DNA from: Novosphingobium sp. 18050
Lineage (GTDB): Bacteria > Pseudomonadota > Alphaproteobacteria > Sphingomonadales > Sphingomonadaceae
Length of the DNA: 64,000 nt
Assembly (NCBI RefSeq): GCF_902706195.1
Contig: NZ_CACSJO010000010.1
Coordinates: 106,166 to 170,165 of the forward strand
Direction of reading: 5' to 3'
Shown: positions 17,357-26,342 of the stretch, piece by piece
Numbering within the stretch: position 1 is the first letter of the stretch
Layout: the number at the start of each line of letters is the position of its first letter
Notes under the pieces: generated by a model
Told to the model about the DNA's origin: nothing
Database searches by the model: none
Seen by the model: only the letters and a program-made list of their open reading frames with translations
Position numbers and translations under genes: made by a program

Positions 17357-17378
17357 CCGCCACGAAGACCTGATGCGA

Positions 17379-17415
17379 AACGCCCGCCGGAGCAATCCGG
17401 CGGGCGTTTTCGTTT
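17379..17415 (+). terminator. Rho-independent terminator of degP
   Basis: Perfect 12-base stem AACGCCCGCCGG / CCGGCGGGCGTT with loop AGCAAT, followed by TTCGTTT. It starts 23 bases after the degP stop. The 215 bases from here to the PBP1A stop hold nothing else I can support. Confidence 0.92.
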
Positions 17416-17630
17416 GTGCAAGAGCTGCGACGGGTCGAGGTGCTGCCAGGATGCAGGTGAGCCGGACTCCCCCCAGCTACTCGGCGCTTCGCATGCGTCG
17501 GCGCAGACCAGACGTCCACGCCCCCTCAAGAACCGCTCCGCCGTCTGCCTGATATTCGCCAGCGAGCGGGAAACCGTCAGCCCTGACCTAACCGACCCTC
17601 CCCGCGACGGAGAGGATCGGCGTTAGGCGT

Positions 17631-19865
17631 TCAGAACTGCGTGCCAGGTGTCGCCGCCGCCGTGGGCCGAGATGTCGGCATGACGCGCAGCGGCGCTTGT
17701 GTGGGCCGCGTGCCCGGATAAGCGGCGCCCTGGCCCTGGCCCTGCCTCAGCCCTGGGTCCTCGCGTCCGCGCCCGCGTCCGGTCGCCCGGTCGAGGAAAT
17801 CTTCGCCAACGGCCGGGGGCGGTGCGCCCTGCCCGCCGCCCTGCGGGCCGTAATCCGGCACCATGGCAGGTCCGGGACCTTCCGAACCGTCCTCGTAACG
17901 CGGCTGGTCACCGATGCCCGGACCGACGTCGGGGCGCACCATATTGCCGTTCTCGTCGGTGTAGTAATAGTCCTCGGGGTTGCCCTGCATCTGCTCGTCG
18001 TCCGGCTCCAGCTGCCACTCGGGGAGCTTGAGCTGCGTGTCGAACTGTTCGACCGGGCGCTGGGCAACGGCGACCTTCATATAGTCTGCAAAGGCCCGCG
18101 CCGGAGCATGGCCGCCCGACAGGCCGGGCACCGGCTTGGCATCGTCGCGCCCCATCCAGACGCCGGTGGTGACCCCGCTGGAGAAGCCGAGGAACCAGCC
18201 GTCCTTGTTCGAGCTGGTCGTCCCGGTCTTGCCCGCGACCGGTCGGCCGATCTGTGCCGCGCGCGCCGTGCCGGTGGCAACGGTAGTCTGCAGCAGATCG
18301 GTGATGCCCGCGGCGACATAGTGCGGCACCAGTACCGAACCGCGTACCGACTTGTGCTCGTAGAGCAGTTCACCCGACGTCGTCGTCACCTTGACGATGC
18401 CATAGGGCTCTACCGAGGTACCGCCGGCCGAAACGGCGGCGAAAGCGCGGGTCATGTCGATCACACGCACTTCGGAAGTGCCCAGCACCATGGCCGGCTT
18501 GGTGTTGATCTGGCTGGTTATGCCAAAGCGCTTAGCCATGCTGGCGACGGTACCGAAACCGACCTCGTTGCCCAGCTGCGCGGCGATGGTGTTCTTGGAA
18601 TAGGCGAAGGCGGTACGGATATCGATCTGCCCGGCGAACGTGCGCCCGGCGTTCTGCGGGCTCCACCCGTCGATCGTCACCGGCTCATCGACCACGTGGT
18701 CGTCGGGCGTGTATCCGGCTTCCAGCGCGGCGAGATAGACGAACAGCTTCCACGCCGAGCCGGGCTGGCGCAGCGCGCTGGTAGCACGGTTGTAGTTGGA
18801 ATTGACGTAGTCGGTGCCGCCCACCATCGCGAGAACCGCACCGTCACGGTCGAGGCTGACGAGCGCACCCTGCGCGCCCTTGGGCACGTTGGCATCGACC
18901 GCCTTCGTCGCGGCATTCTGCATGACCGGATCCAGCGTGGTCCAGACCTCGATCGGCTCGTTGTTCTCGGGAAGCAGCATATCGAGCTGGGGGAGCGCCC
19001 AGTCGGTGAAGTAGCGGACCGAATTCTGGCCTTTTTCCTTCGCGACGCTGACGTTCGTGAAATCGACGTTATCAGCCTCGCTCTGCGTAATCACGCCCGC
19101 GCGTGCCATCAGGCCTAGCACGACCTTGCCGCGCCCGATCGCCGCTTCGACGTCGGCCGTGGGCGAGTAGTTCGACGGCGCCTTGACAAGACCCGCGATG
19201 ATCGCAGCCTCGGCGGTCGACAGTTCGGTGCCGGGGTGACCGAAGAACTTGCGGCTGGCCGCGTCGACGCCGTAAGCGCCGCCGCCGAAATAGACCTTGT
19301 TGAGGTACAGCTCGAGAATCTGTTCCTTGCTGAACTTGCGCTCCAATGCCAGCGCCAGCACCATTTCGCGCGCCTTGCGGGTCCACGAACGGGTGTTGTT
19401 GAGGAAGATGTTGCGCGCGAGTTGCTGGGTGATCGTCGACGTCGCCTTGGCGCGGCTGTCCGTGGTCAACGAGACGTAGACCGCGCGAACCAGACCGATC
19501 GCATCGACACCGGGATGCTCGCGAAAACGGCGATCCTCGACCGAGACCAATGCGTCGCGCATGATGGGCGGAATGTCGTTGTAGCTCAGCCACCGGCCGT
19601 AGCTCGGCCCGAGCGACACCAGTTCGCGCCCGTCACGCGCACGCACGACGATCATCTGGCCGTTCTGGCTGCTCTTGAGAGCGCTGTAATCGGGCAGTTC
19701 ACGCATCGTGAAGAAGATCGCGGTGCCGAGGAAGATCGCGCCCAGCAGCCCCAGCGCGGCACCCCAGACAAGGACGCCGCGCACTATCCGCCGCCACAGC
19801 GGCTTCTTGGCAGGCTGCGTGGATGCGCCGCGCGTTACGCGGTCGCGGCCGGAATTCTTGGCCAT
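17631..19865 (-). CDS. mrcA: Bifunctional penicillin-binding protein 1A
   Basis: Class A PBP that polymerises and cross-links peptidoglycan. 744 aa. A cytoplasmic basic N-terminus and one membrane segment (about 28-53) are followed by the GT51 domain with catalytic Glu110 in SVEDRRFREHPG, TITQQLARN (144-152) and KFSKEQILELYLN. The transpeptidase domain has Ser370-x-x-Lys373 in RQPGSAWKLF, SKN at 423-425 and KTG at 546-548. The last 130 residues are low complexity (Gly, Pro, Gln, Arg) with no catalytic motif. Convergent with degP. Confidence 0.96.
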   Translation of the reverse strand: MAKNSGRDRVTRGASTQPAKKPLWRRIVRGVLVWGAALGLLGAIFLGTAIFFTMRELPDYSALKSSQNGQMIVVRARDGRELVSLGPSYGRWLSYNDIPPIMRDALVSVEDRRFREHPGVDAIGLVRAVYVSLTTDSRAKATSTITQQLARNIFLNNTRSWTRKAREMVLALALERKFSKEQILELYLNKVYFGGGAYGVDAASRKFFGHPGTELSTAEAAIIAGLVKAPSNYSPTADVEAAIGRGKVVLGLMARAGVITQSEADNVDFTNVSVAKEKGQNSVRYFTDWALPQLDMLLPENNEPIEVWTTLDPVMQNAATKAVDANVPKGAQGALVSLDRDGAVLAMVGGTDYVNSNYNRATSALRQPGSAWKLFVYLAALEAGYTPDDHVVDEPVTIDGWSPQNAGRTFAGQIDIRTAFAYSKNTIAAQLGNEVGFGTVASMAKRFGITSQINTKPAMVLGTSEVRVIDMTRAFAAVSAGGTSVEPYGIVKVTTTSGELLYEHKSVRGSVLVPHYVAAGITDLLQTTVATGTARAAQIGRPVAGKTGTTSSNKDGWFLGFSSGVTTGVWMGRDDAKPVPGLSGGHAPARAFADYMKVAVAQRPVEQFDTQLKLPEWQLEPDDEQMQGNPEDYYYTDENGNMVRPDVGPGIGDQPRYEDGSEGPGPAMVPDYGPQGGGQGAPPPAVGEDFLDRATGRGRGREDPGLRQGQGQGAAYPGTRPTQAPLRVMPTSRPTAAATPGTQF

Positions 19866-19954
19866 GGGTAAGGTACAAACCCCGATATAAAACAGATGTG
19901 ACGGTCGGTCCTACACCTTGCACGGGAATTTGTAACCCGAGGTGAACACTCACC

Positions 19955-19983
19955 CTCCGCCGCCCTCTGCGCGGGCGGCGGAG
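19955..19983 (-). terminator. Hairpin after msrB
   Basis: Perfect 11-base stem CTCCGCCGCCC / GGGCGGCGGAG with a 7-base loop, 13 bases beyond the msrB stop on the minus strand. No T-run follows, so it may be a Rho-assisted end or an mRNA-stabilising stem. Confidence 0.5.
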
Positions 19984-19995
19984 GAGTCAGGCCCA

Positions 19996-20394
19996 TCAAT
20001 CCTTGGGCTCGAAATCCAGCGAAGCGCTGTTGATGCAGTAGCGCAGGCCAGTGGGTCCGGGGCCGTCGGGGAACACATGACCCAGGTGGCCGTCGCATTT
20101 CGCGCAATTGACCTCGGTACGTACCATGCCGTGCGACAGGTCGCGGTGTTCCTCGACCGCAGTGCCTTCGACGGGCGCGGTGTAGCTCGGCCAGCCACAG
20201 CCCGAATTGAACTTGTCGTCCGAAGCGAACAGCGGCGCCCCGCAGCCGGCGCAGGTATAGAGGCCTTCCTGTTTGTTCTTGTCGTATTTGCCCGTGAACG
20301 CCCGCTCAGTGCCGGCCTGCCGCAGGACGTGGTACTGCTCGGGCGTCAGGCGGTCGCGCCATTCGGCTTCGGTGAGTTCGATCTTGTCGGTCAT
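19996..20394 (-). CDS. msrB: Peptide-methionine (R)-S-oxide reductase MsrB
   Basis: Repairs oxidised methionine in proteins. 132 aa from ATG 20394 with AAGGAG upstream. Zinc ligands are Cys48 and Cys51 (TCAGCG) and Cys97 and Cys100 ([13 protein letters not shown]). The catalytic Cys120 is in [10 protein letters not shown], and [10 protein letters not shown] forms the substrate site. No signal peptide, so cytoplasmic. It lies 59 bases after the cupin gene on the same strand. Confidence 0.97.
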   Translation of the reverse strand: MTDKIELTEAEWRDRLTPEQYHVLRQAGTERAFTGKYDKNKQEGLYTCAGCGAPLFASDDKFNSGCGWPSYTAPVEGTAVEEHRDLSHGMVRTEVNCAKCDGHLGHVFPDGPGPTGLRYCINSASLDFEPKD

Positions 20395-20453
20395 GCAAGG
20401 GCTCCTTTGCCGACAGATATGGGCCGAAATGCGCTGCGATTCCAGAGGCCCTT

Positions 20454-20918
20454 CTACCGCAGGCGCTCGGCGGCGTAAGGCGTGCCATCCTTGTGGCAGT
20501 ACCCTGCCTCGCCGAACTGCATGTCGATGTCGGAATAGGCGCCCGACCCGTCCGGGTTGCCCGCGCTCACCGCGATGAACGTGCAGTTCAGGTCGGTCTC
20601 GTTGATGAGATGGTGCCCGTTGGTAATTCCCTTCGCCCAGGCGCAGACGTCGCCGGGGCGCAGGACCGTGCGGCCAGTGTCTTCCACCAGCACCGCCTCG
20701 CCGGTCAGCATGATCAGCAGTTCGTCCTCGTCGTCGTGCCAGTGCCGCTGGCTGGACCATGCGCCGGGCTTCAGGATGACATGGCTGGCACCCATCTCCG
20801 TCAATCCCCCGGCAGGGGCGAGGCGCCGCCACCAGCGGCCCTCCACCGCGGCATCGAAAGGCGCAGGGTAGCCGGTGCGGTTCGACGGCGCGATAGTTTC
20901 AATGTCGAGTTTGGGCAT
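20454..20918 (-). CDS. Cupin-domain protein
   Basis: 154-aa single-domain cupin. The first cupin motif appears as [28 protein letters not shown] (His, His/Asp and Glu metal ligands) and the second as [18 protein letters not shown]. The C-terminal [20 protein letters not shown] segment is shared with small sphingomonad cupins of unknown role. Start ATG 20918; ATG 20945 adds nine residues but has no ribosome binding site. Upstream of msrB on the same strand, divergent from dapE. A metal-dependent enzyme or sugar/small-molecule binder is plausible; I do not assign a reaction. Confidence 0.8.
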   Translation of the reverse strand: MPKLDIETIAPSNRTGYPAPFDAAVEGRWWRRLAPAGGLTEMGASHVILKPGAWSSQRHWHDDEDELLIMLTGEAVLVEDTGRTVLRPGDVCAWAKGITNGHHLINETDLNCTFIAVSAGNPDGSGAYSDIDMQFGEAGYCHKDGTPYAAERLR

Positions 20919-20975
20919 ATCCCGCGCTGCGCTCCCTATGGTCATGGATAAGGTGTTGTGCGATGGCGCTGGCCT

Positions 20976-22124
20976 ATGTCCCAGACCGCATCCCTCTCCG
21001 CAAGCGTCCTCGACCTGGCCGAAGCGCTGATCGCCTGCCCCAGCGTCACCCCTGCCACCGGCATGGTGTTCGACTGCCTCGAGGGCCAGCTGGCACCGCT
21101 CGGTTTCGAAGTGACCCGATTCCTTGCGGGTGAAGCGCCGGACGGACCGGTCGAGAACATCTTCGCGGTGCGCCGCGGCCCGGCAGGCTCGCGCCATTTC
21201 TCCTTCGCGGGCCACCTCGACGTGGTCCCGCCGGGCGAAGGCTGGACCAGCGGCGCGTTCCTGCCCGAACGGCGCGGAGAGCTGCTCTACGGCCGCGGCG
21301 CGGTGGATATGAAGGGTTCCATCGCAGCGATGGTCGCGGCGGTGGCGCAGATCCCTGCGGATGCAGGCACGATCAGCTTCATCATCACCGGCGACGAGGA
21401 AGGTCCGGCACGCTTCGGCACCCTCGCGCTGATCGACCTGATGCGCGAAAAGGGGGAAATCCCCGACCTCTGCCTCGTCGGCGAGCCTACTTCGGTAAAC
21501 CGGCTGGGCGACATGATGAAAGTCGGCCGGCGCGGGTCGGTCAACATCTGGCTCGAGGTCGAGGGCGTGCAGGGTCACGTCGCCTACCCCCACCTTGCGG
21601 ACAACCCGATCACAAAGCTGGTCGCGATGCTCGCCGACCTGGACGCCATCGTCCTCGACGAAGGCACCGACTGGTTCCAGGCGAGCAACCTTGAGATCAC
21701 CGACCTGACCGTTGGCAATCCCGCAACCAACGTCATCCCGGCCAAGGCTTCGGCGCGCATCTCGATCCGCTTCAACGACTTGCACACCGGCGAGGGCCTT
21801 GCCCGCCGGGTGAGCGAAATCGCGCAGACCCACGGCGGCAGCGCCCGCGCAGTGATCTCGGGCGAAGCATTCCTGACCCAGCCCGGCCCCTTTTCGGCCA
21901 TGCTGGCAGAAGCGATCCAGGCAGAGACCGGCGTAACGCCTGAGCTTTCGACCAGCGGCGGCACTTCCGACGCCCGCTTCCTCAAGGACCTGTCGCCAGT
22001 CATCGAGTTCGGCCTGTGCAACGCGACGATGCACAAGCGGGACGAGGCGGTCGCGGTTGCCGATCTCGAAACGCTCGTGCGTATCTATGACCGCGTGACC
22101 CGGGCGGCCCTCGCCCAAATCTGA
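20976..22124 (+). CDS. dapE: Succinyl-diaminopimelate desuccinylase DapE
   Basis: Hydrolyses N-succinyl-LL-diaminopimelate in lysine and peptidoglycan precursor synthesis. 382 aa. Di-zinc M20 peptidase: FAGHLDVVPPG (His and catalytic Asp), GRGAVDMKGSIAAM (bridging Asp), ITGDEEGPA (catalytic Glu and metal Glu), CLVGEPTS (metal Glu/Asp) and FGLCNATMHKRDE (metal His). The lid domain carries GVQGHVAYPHLADNP. Start ATG 20976 (MSQTASL). dapB of the same pathway is at 24.7 kb. Confidence 0.96.
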   Translation: MSQTASLSASVLDLAEALIACPSVTPATGMVFDCLEGQLAPLGFEVTRFLAGEAPDGPVENIFAVRRGPAGSRHFSFAGHLDVVPPGEGWTSGAFLPERRGELLYGRGAVDMKGSIAAMVAAVAQIPADAGTISFIITGDEEGPARFGTLALIDLMREKGEIPDLCLVGEPTSVNRLGDMMKVGRRGSVNIWLEVEGVQGHVAYPHLADNPITKLVAMLADLDAIVLDEGTDWFQASNLEITDLTVGNPATNVIPAKASARISIRFNDLHTGEGLARRVSEIAQTHGGSARAVISGEAFLTQPGPFSAMLAEAIQAETGVTPELSTSGGTSDARFLKDLSPVIEFGLCNATMHKRDEAVAVADLETLVRIYDRVTRAALAQI

Positions 22125-22224
22125 ATACCGCGCCCCTGAAGGACCGGGAAAAACCGGGTGTAGCGTCGTTGACCGGAGAGGTTACGCTGTTACTCTCCGC
22201 CGCAATTTCATTGCGAGGGTTCGA

Positions 22225-23544
22225 ATGGGCAAGCGCCTGACGCTTTATATCATTATCGGCATGGTGCTCGGCCTCATCGTGGGCTGGGCGCTCCATGCGG
22301 GCCTGCCGGCGGGGGATCCGCGGCTGGCGCAGTGGACCGAATATCTCAAGCTTCTGCCCGATGTCTTCCTCAAGCTGATCAAGATGATCATCGCCCCGCT
22401 GGTCTTCGCCACCATCGTTACCGGCATCGCCGGCATGGGCGACAGTGCGGCATTGGGCCGGATCGGCGGAAAGGCGCTGGCCTGGTTCATCTCGGCCAGC
22501 CTGATCTCGCTGGCGCTGGGCCTCGTACTGGTCAACCTGTTCAAGCCGGGCGTCGGCGCGGGACTTGAGACAAGTGACGATATCGGCACGCTGGAAATGG
22601 GCGAGCTGACGCTTCACCATTTCATCCTCGAGATTTTCCCGAGCAGCGCCATCGATGCCATGGCGAACAACAACATCCTCCAGATCCTCGTCTTTTCGGT
22701 CTTCACCGGGGTCGGTCTCACCGCCATCGGTGAAAAGGGCGCGATCATCGTCACCGTCACCGAGGCTCTTGCCGAGCTGATGCTGCAGATCACCGGCTAC
22801 GTGATGCGTTTTGCGCCCTTCGCGGTGTTTGGCGCGCTGGCCAGCGTGATCGCAGCGAGGGGCCTGGGGATCATCGTCACCTACGGCGTGCTGGTCACCG
22901 AGTTCTATTTCGCGATGCTGCTGCTTTGGGTGCTGCTGTTCCTGGTGGGGGCGATCTTCCTGCGCGGACGCGTCATCACCCTGTTCCGCTATATCCGCGA
23001 GCCGCTGCTCCTCAGCTTCTCGACCGCCTCTTCCGAAGCGAGCCTTCCCAAGCTGTTCGAGCAGCTCGACCGCTTCGGCGTACCGCGCCGGATTTCGGGC
23101 TTCATCCTGCCGCTGGGCTACAGCTTCAACCTCGACGGTTCGATGATCTACATGACCTTCGCGTCGATGTTCATCGCCCAGGCTTACGGCATCCATGTGC
23201 CGATCGGCTCGCAGATCCTGATGCTGCTGACACTGATGGTCAGTTCCAAGGGCATCGCGGGAGTGCCGCGCGCCAGCCTAGTGGTGATCGCGGCCACGCT
23301 CACGCAGTTCGGCCTGCCCGTAGAAGGCATTGCCCTGCTGCTGGGCGTCGACACATTCCTCGACATGGGCCGCTCGGCGACCAACGTGGTCGGCAACGCC
23401 GTCGCAACCGCCGTCATCACCCGCAGCGAGGGGATGCTGCAGCCGCTCGTCGACCCCGACGAGGAAATGCCCCATTCGCCCTCCAATACGTCGTCGGAGG
23501 GGCGCAGAGGCCTGAACATCGACCCGGTACAATACGAAAGCTGA
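22225..23544 (+). CDS. Dicarboxylate/amino acid:cation symporter (DAACS family)
   Basis: Inner-membrane symporter of 439 aa related to GltP and DctA. About eight hydrophobic segments and two hairpins; the serine-rich reentrant loop is LLLSFSTASSEASLPKL, the unwound TM7 motif is FNLDGSMIYMTFASMF, and HP2 is MVSSKGIAGVPRASLVVIAA. The TM8 block LLGVDTFLDMGRSATNVVGNAVAT follows. These match the conserved substrate and Na+/H+ sites of the family, but glutamate, aspartate and C4-dicarboxylate carriers cannot be told apart by eye. Confidence 0.9.
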   Translation: MGKRLTLYIIIGMVLGLIVGWALHAGLPAGDPRLAQWTEYLKLLPDVFLKLIKMIIAPLVFATIVTGIAGMGDSAALGRIGGKALAWFISASLISLALGLVLVNLFKPGVGAGLETSDDIGTLEMGELTLHHFILEIFPSSAIDAMANNNILQILVFSVFTGVGLTAIGEKGAIIVTVTEALAELMLQITGYVMRFAPFAVFGALASVIAARGLGIIVTYGVLVTEFYFAMLLLWVLLFLVGAIFLRGRVITLFRYIREPLLLSFSTASSEASLPKLFEQLDRFGVPRRISGFILPLGYSFNLDGSMIYMTFASMFIAQAYGIHVPIGSQILMLLTLMVSSKGIAGVPRASLVVIAATLTQFGLPVEGIALLLGVDTFLDMGRSATNVVGNAVATAVITRSEGMLQPLVDPDEEMPHSPSNTSSEGRRGLNIDPVQYES

Positions 23545-23584
23545 CCGTATCTGGTCACGCCCGCATACAGGGCCATGAAATGCA

Positions 23585-23617
23585 GGCGTCATCCCGGCGG
23601 TAGGCTGGGATGACGCC
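23585..23617. terminator. Bidirectional hairpin between convergent genes
   Basis: Perfect 11-base stem GGCGTCATCCC / GGGATGACGCC with an 11-base loop, between the symporter and the lipoprotein gene. Similar GTCATCCC-GGGATGAC hairpins are common as repeats in sphingomonad genomes. Confidence 0.65.
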
Positions 23618-23619
23618 CC

Positions 23620-24006
23620 CTACCTGGCCAGCTTCACAGGCACGAACGGCGCCAGACCGCAACCGGGACCGCGCTGCCAGCTGCTACCCAGTTGCTGTAA
23701 CGGATAGATAATGTCCTGCCGGCACAGCTGCGAGAGCGATGTCTCGTACGTGAACGTACCGGCCGACCTCAGGCCGCTGCACCGGTTCGGCAGCGTTACC
23801 CGCCACACCTTGTTTCCGGCGCCGCCGATGAAGTCGATCGTATGATCGTCGCGGATGCGCGTATTGGAAAACTGGGTCAGCGGCAGGCAGTCGCGCGGCT
23901 CGCCGATCGCCTCGGCAGCGGGCGACGGAGCGGGCGTCTCGCGCGTCTCGCCCTGGGTGCAGGCGGCCAGCGCCAGAAGCAGAAGAACTGCGGGGGCCTT
24001 GTTCAT
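23620..24006 (-). CDS. Small lipoprotein, DUF6491-like
   Basis: 128 aa. N-terminal lipoprotein signal with lipobox LLALAAC (Cys16), then a disordered Thr/Pro stretch. The domain that follows reads DCLPLTQFSNTRIRDDHTIDFIGGAGNKVWRVTLPNRCSGL and TYETSLSQLCRQDII, which matches the pattern of DUF6491 lipoproteins as I recall it; four Cys may form two disulfides. Function unknown. Convergent with the symporter. Confidence 0.75.
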   Translation of the reverse strand: MNKAPAVLLLLALAACTQGETRETPAPSPAAEAIGEPRDCLPLTQFSNTRIRDDHTIDFIGGAGNKVWRVTLPNRCSGLRSAGTFTYETSLSQLCRQDIIYPLQQLGSSWQRGPGCGLAPFVPVKLAR

Positions 24007-24078
24007 GGCATTATCCTCTCGTTGCAGGCGGCGGGGCGAAGTGTCTGCCCTTCCGCCCTCACCTGCAAGACGGAGCCG

Positions 24079-24738
24079 TCACGAAGCTGCCTTTTTCCCG
24101 CTCCGCTCCGGCGTCTTGTCCTTGAAGGCGCAGAGATCCACTTCGGGGCAGCGCCAGCACTCGGGCGTACGCGCCTTGCAGATGTAGCGGCCGTGCAGGA
24201 TCAGCCAGTGATGCGCCCCCACTCGAAAGGGCTGCGGCACCTTTTTCTCAAGCTGCTTCTCCACCGCCAGCGGCGTCTTGCCCTTGGCGAGCCCGGTGCG
24301 ATTGCCGACGCGAAAGATATGGGTGTCGACCGCGAAAGTCTCCGCCCCGAAGGCACAGTTCATCACCACGTTGGCGGTCTTGCGCCCCACGCCCGGCAGT
24401 TCGACCATGGCGTCCCGGTCCGCCGGAACCTCGCCGCCGTGCCGGTCGACGAGAATCTGCGACAGGGCGATGACGTTCTTTGCCTTGGTGTTGAACAGGC
24501 CGATGGTCTTGATGTGCTGCCTGAGGCCTTCTTCGCCCAGTTCGACCATCTGCGCAGGCGTCTTCACTTCGCTAAACAGCGCGCGCGTCGCCTTGTTAAC
24601 GCCCACGTCCGTGGACTGCGCGGACAGCGTCACCGCGACCAGCAACTGGTAGGTATTGCCATATTCCAGCTCCGTCTCTGGCGAGGGATTGGCCTCGGCG
24701 AGACGGTGGAAGAATTCGAAGACGTCAGCCTTCTTCAA
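24079..24738 (-). CDS. nth: Endonuclease III (Nth)
   Basis: DNA glycosylase/AP lyase for oxidised pyrimidines. 219 aa from TTG 24738, which overlaps the dapB stop by 4 bases (TTGA) and follows GGAGG by 11 bases; ATG 24792 is in frame but lies inside dapB and adds 18 atypical residues. Helix-hairpin-helix LPGVGRKTANVV has the catalytic Lys120; Asp138 is in AVDTHIFRV. The 4Fe-4S loop has Cys187, 194, 197 and 203 with the standard 6-2-5 spacing. Confidence 0.95.
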   Translation of the reverse strand: MKKADVFEFFHRLAEANPSPETELEYGNTYQLLVAVTLSAQSTDVGVNKATRALFSEVKTPAQMVELGEEGLRQHIKTIGLFNTKAKNVIALSQILVDRHGGEVPADRDAMVELPGVGRKTANVVMNCAFGAETFAVDTHIFRVGNRTGLAKGKTPLAVEKQLEKKVPQPFRVGAHHWLILHGRYICKARTPECWRCPEVDLCAFKDKTPERSGKKAAS

Positions 24739-25463
24739 AGGCCCAGAACCTCCGGCATCGTATAGCGGCCCGCCGGCTTGCCGATCAGCCACTGCGCGGC
24801 GCGCACTGCGCCCTTCGCAAAGATGCCCCGGTTCTCGGCAAGGTGAGAGAACGAGAGCCGCTCGTTGTCGGCGAGGAAGTGGACTGTGTGATCGCCCGCC
24901 ACGGTGCCGCCGCGCAGCGCTGCAAAGCCGATGGTGCCCGGCTCGCGCTTGCCGGTGATACCGTCACGCCCGCGCACCGCCGTATCGGCCAGCGTGACGG
25001 CGCGCCCCTGCGCGGCGGCTTCGCCCAGCAGGATCGCGGTGCCAGAGGGCGCGTCCACCTTCATGCGGTGATGCGTCTCGACGATCTCGATGTCCCAATC
25101 CTCGCCGAGGCGCGAGGCGGCCTCGCGCACGAGGTGAGCGAGCAGGGTGACGCCGAGCGAAGTATTGCCGGTCTGCAGGACAGGAATGCTCTGGGCGGCG
25201 GCGTCGATCAGCCAGTGGTGGCGTTCCTCGAGGCCGGTGGTGCCGATGACTATGGGCAGCCCGGCCGCAATCGCAGCGTCAAGGTTGCCTTCCAGCGCGC
25301 CGGGGCTGGAGAAGTCGATCAGGATATCGGCCGCGCCGGTGATGGCGGAAACATCGCCGCCCTTGTCGACGCCCCCCGCCAGATCTTCGCCCGCATCGGC
25401 GATAGCTGCCGCGATCGCCTGACCCATGCGCCCGTGGCTGCCGATGATTCCGATTCGTGTCAC
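24735..25463 (-). CDS. dapB: 4-hydroxy-tetrahydrodipicolinate reductase DapB
   Basis: NAD(P)H-dependent step of lysine/diaminopimelate synthesis. 242 aa. Nucleotide-binding GIIGSHGRMGQAI at the N-terminus, DFSSPGA, IGTTGL and the catalytic/substrate loop ETHHRMKVDAPSGTA, followed by GTIGFAALRGGTVAGDHTVHF. Translationally coupled to nth. Confidence 0.96.
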   Translation of the reverse strand: MTRIGIIGSHGRMGQAIAAAIADAGEDLAGGVDKGGDVSAITGAADILIDFSSPGALEGNLDAAIAAGLPIVIGTTGLEERHHWLIDAAAQSIPVLQTGNTSLGVTLLAHLVREAASRLGEDWDIEIVETHHRMKVDAPSGTAILLGEAAAQGRAVTLADTAVRGRDGITGKREPGTIGFAALRGGTVAGDHTVHFLADNERLSFSHLAENRGIFAKGAVRAAQWLIGKPAGRYTMPEVLGL

Positions 25464-25483
25464 GCAACTGTCTCCAGGCGGGC

Positions 25484-25602
25484 GTCATGCTGAACCCCTC
25501 GTCCCCGCTCGGGACAAAGCTTGTTTCAGCATCCATCGTGCCCCAAACTCTGCGCAGCGAATGGCGCACAATGGGCCCTGAAACAAGTTCAGGGTGACGA
25601 AC
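25484..25602. repeat. Sphingomonad-type intergenic repeat (CATGCTGAA / CCCTGAA arms)
   Basis: Fills most of the dapB-cobB gap. It contains two inverted repeats: ATGCTGAA (25487-25494) with TTCAGCAT (25525-25532), and CCCTGAA (25576-25582) with TTCAGGG (25588-25594), plus a central GCGCAGCGAATGGCGC block. The wording is that of a family of dispersed intergenic palindromic elements I recognise from sphingomonads; only one copy is in this window. Confidence 0.65.
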
Positions 25603-25612
25603 AAGGAATCCG

Positions 25613-26332
25613 ATGCCCGATATCCGCAAGATAGTCATCCTCACCGGCGCGGGCGTTTCTGCCGAGAGCGGCATCGACACTTTCCGCTCGGAAGGCGGGC
25701 TATGGGAGCAGCACCGGGTCGAGGACGTCGCCACGCCCGAAGCATTCGAGCGCGATCCCGAACTGGTACTGCGCTTCTACGACATGCGGCGCGAGGCGAT
25801 CCAGACCAAGCAGCCCAACGCCGCCCACCTCGCTCTGGCGAAGCTGGACGCGGAATGGGCGGGGCAGGATGGCCGCGACCTTCTGATCGTCACCCAGAAC
25901 GTCGACGACCTGCACGAGCGCGCCGGGGCTAGCCGCGTCCTGCACATGCACGGCGAACACCTGAGCGTCTGGTGCACCGCATGCGATGCGCGCTCGCGCT
26001 GGACAGGCTCGCTGATCGAACGCCCGCCCTGCCCTTCATGCGGCGAGGCGGCGCTGCGCCCTGACATCGTCTGGTTCGGCGAACTGCCCTACCGGATGGA
26101 CGAGATTTTCGAAGCGCTGGAGGACGCGGACCTGTTCGTCTCGATCGGCACCTCGGGCGCGGTCTACCCCGCCGCCGGCTTCGTTCGCAACGCCCGCGAA
26201 CTGGGCGCTGCGACGCTGGAACTCAACCTGGAACCGAGCCAGGGCACGGGATGGTTCGACGAAGCGCGCCATGGCCCGGCGACGCAGGTGGTTTCGGACT
26301 GGGTGGAAGAGATGCTCAATCTTCCCCGCTAA
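25613..26332 (+). CDS. cobB: NAD-dependent protein deacylase (sirtuin, CobB-like class III)
   Basis: 239 aa. GAGVSAESGIDTFRSEGGLW binds NAD, TQNVDDLHERAG and catalytic His113 in LHMHGEH follow, and a zinc ribbon uses Cys121, 124, 140 and 143. RPDIVWFGELP and SIGTSGAVYPAAGF complete the NAD pocket. Tyr56 and Arg59 in FYDMRR are the pair that recognises acidic acyl groups in CobB and SIRT5, so desuccinylation is likely as well as deacetylation. Start ATG 25613 follows directly after the intergenic repeat. Confidence 0.93.
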   Translation: MPDIRKIVILTGAGVSAESGIDTFRSEGGLWEQHRVEDVATPEAFERDPELVLRFYDMRREAIQTKQPNAAHLALAKLDAEWAGQDGRDLLIVTQNVDDLHERAGASRVLHMHGEHLSVWCTACDARSRWTGSLIERPPCPSCGEAALRPDIVWFGELPYRMDEIFEALEDADLFVSIGTSGAVYPAAGFVRNARELGAATLELNLEPSQGTGWFDEARHGPATQVVSDWVEEMLNLPR

Positions 26333-26342
26333 AGGAGAGGGA

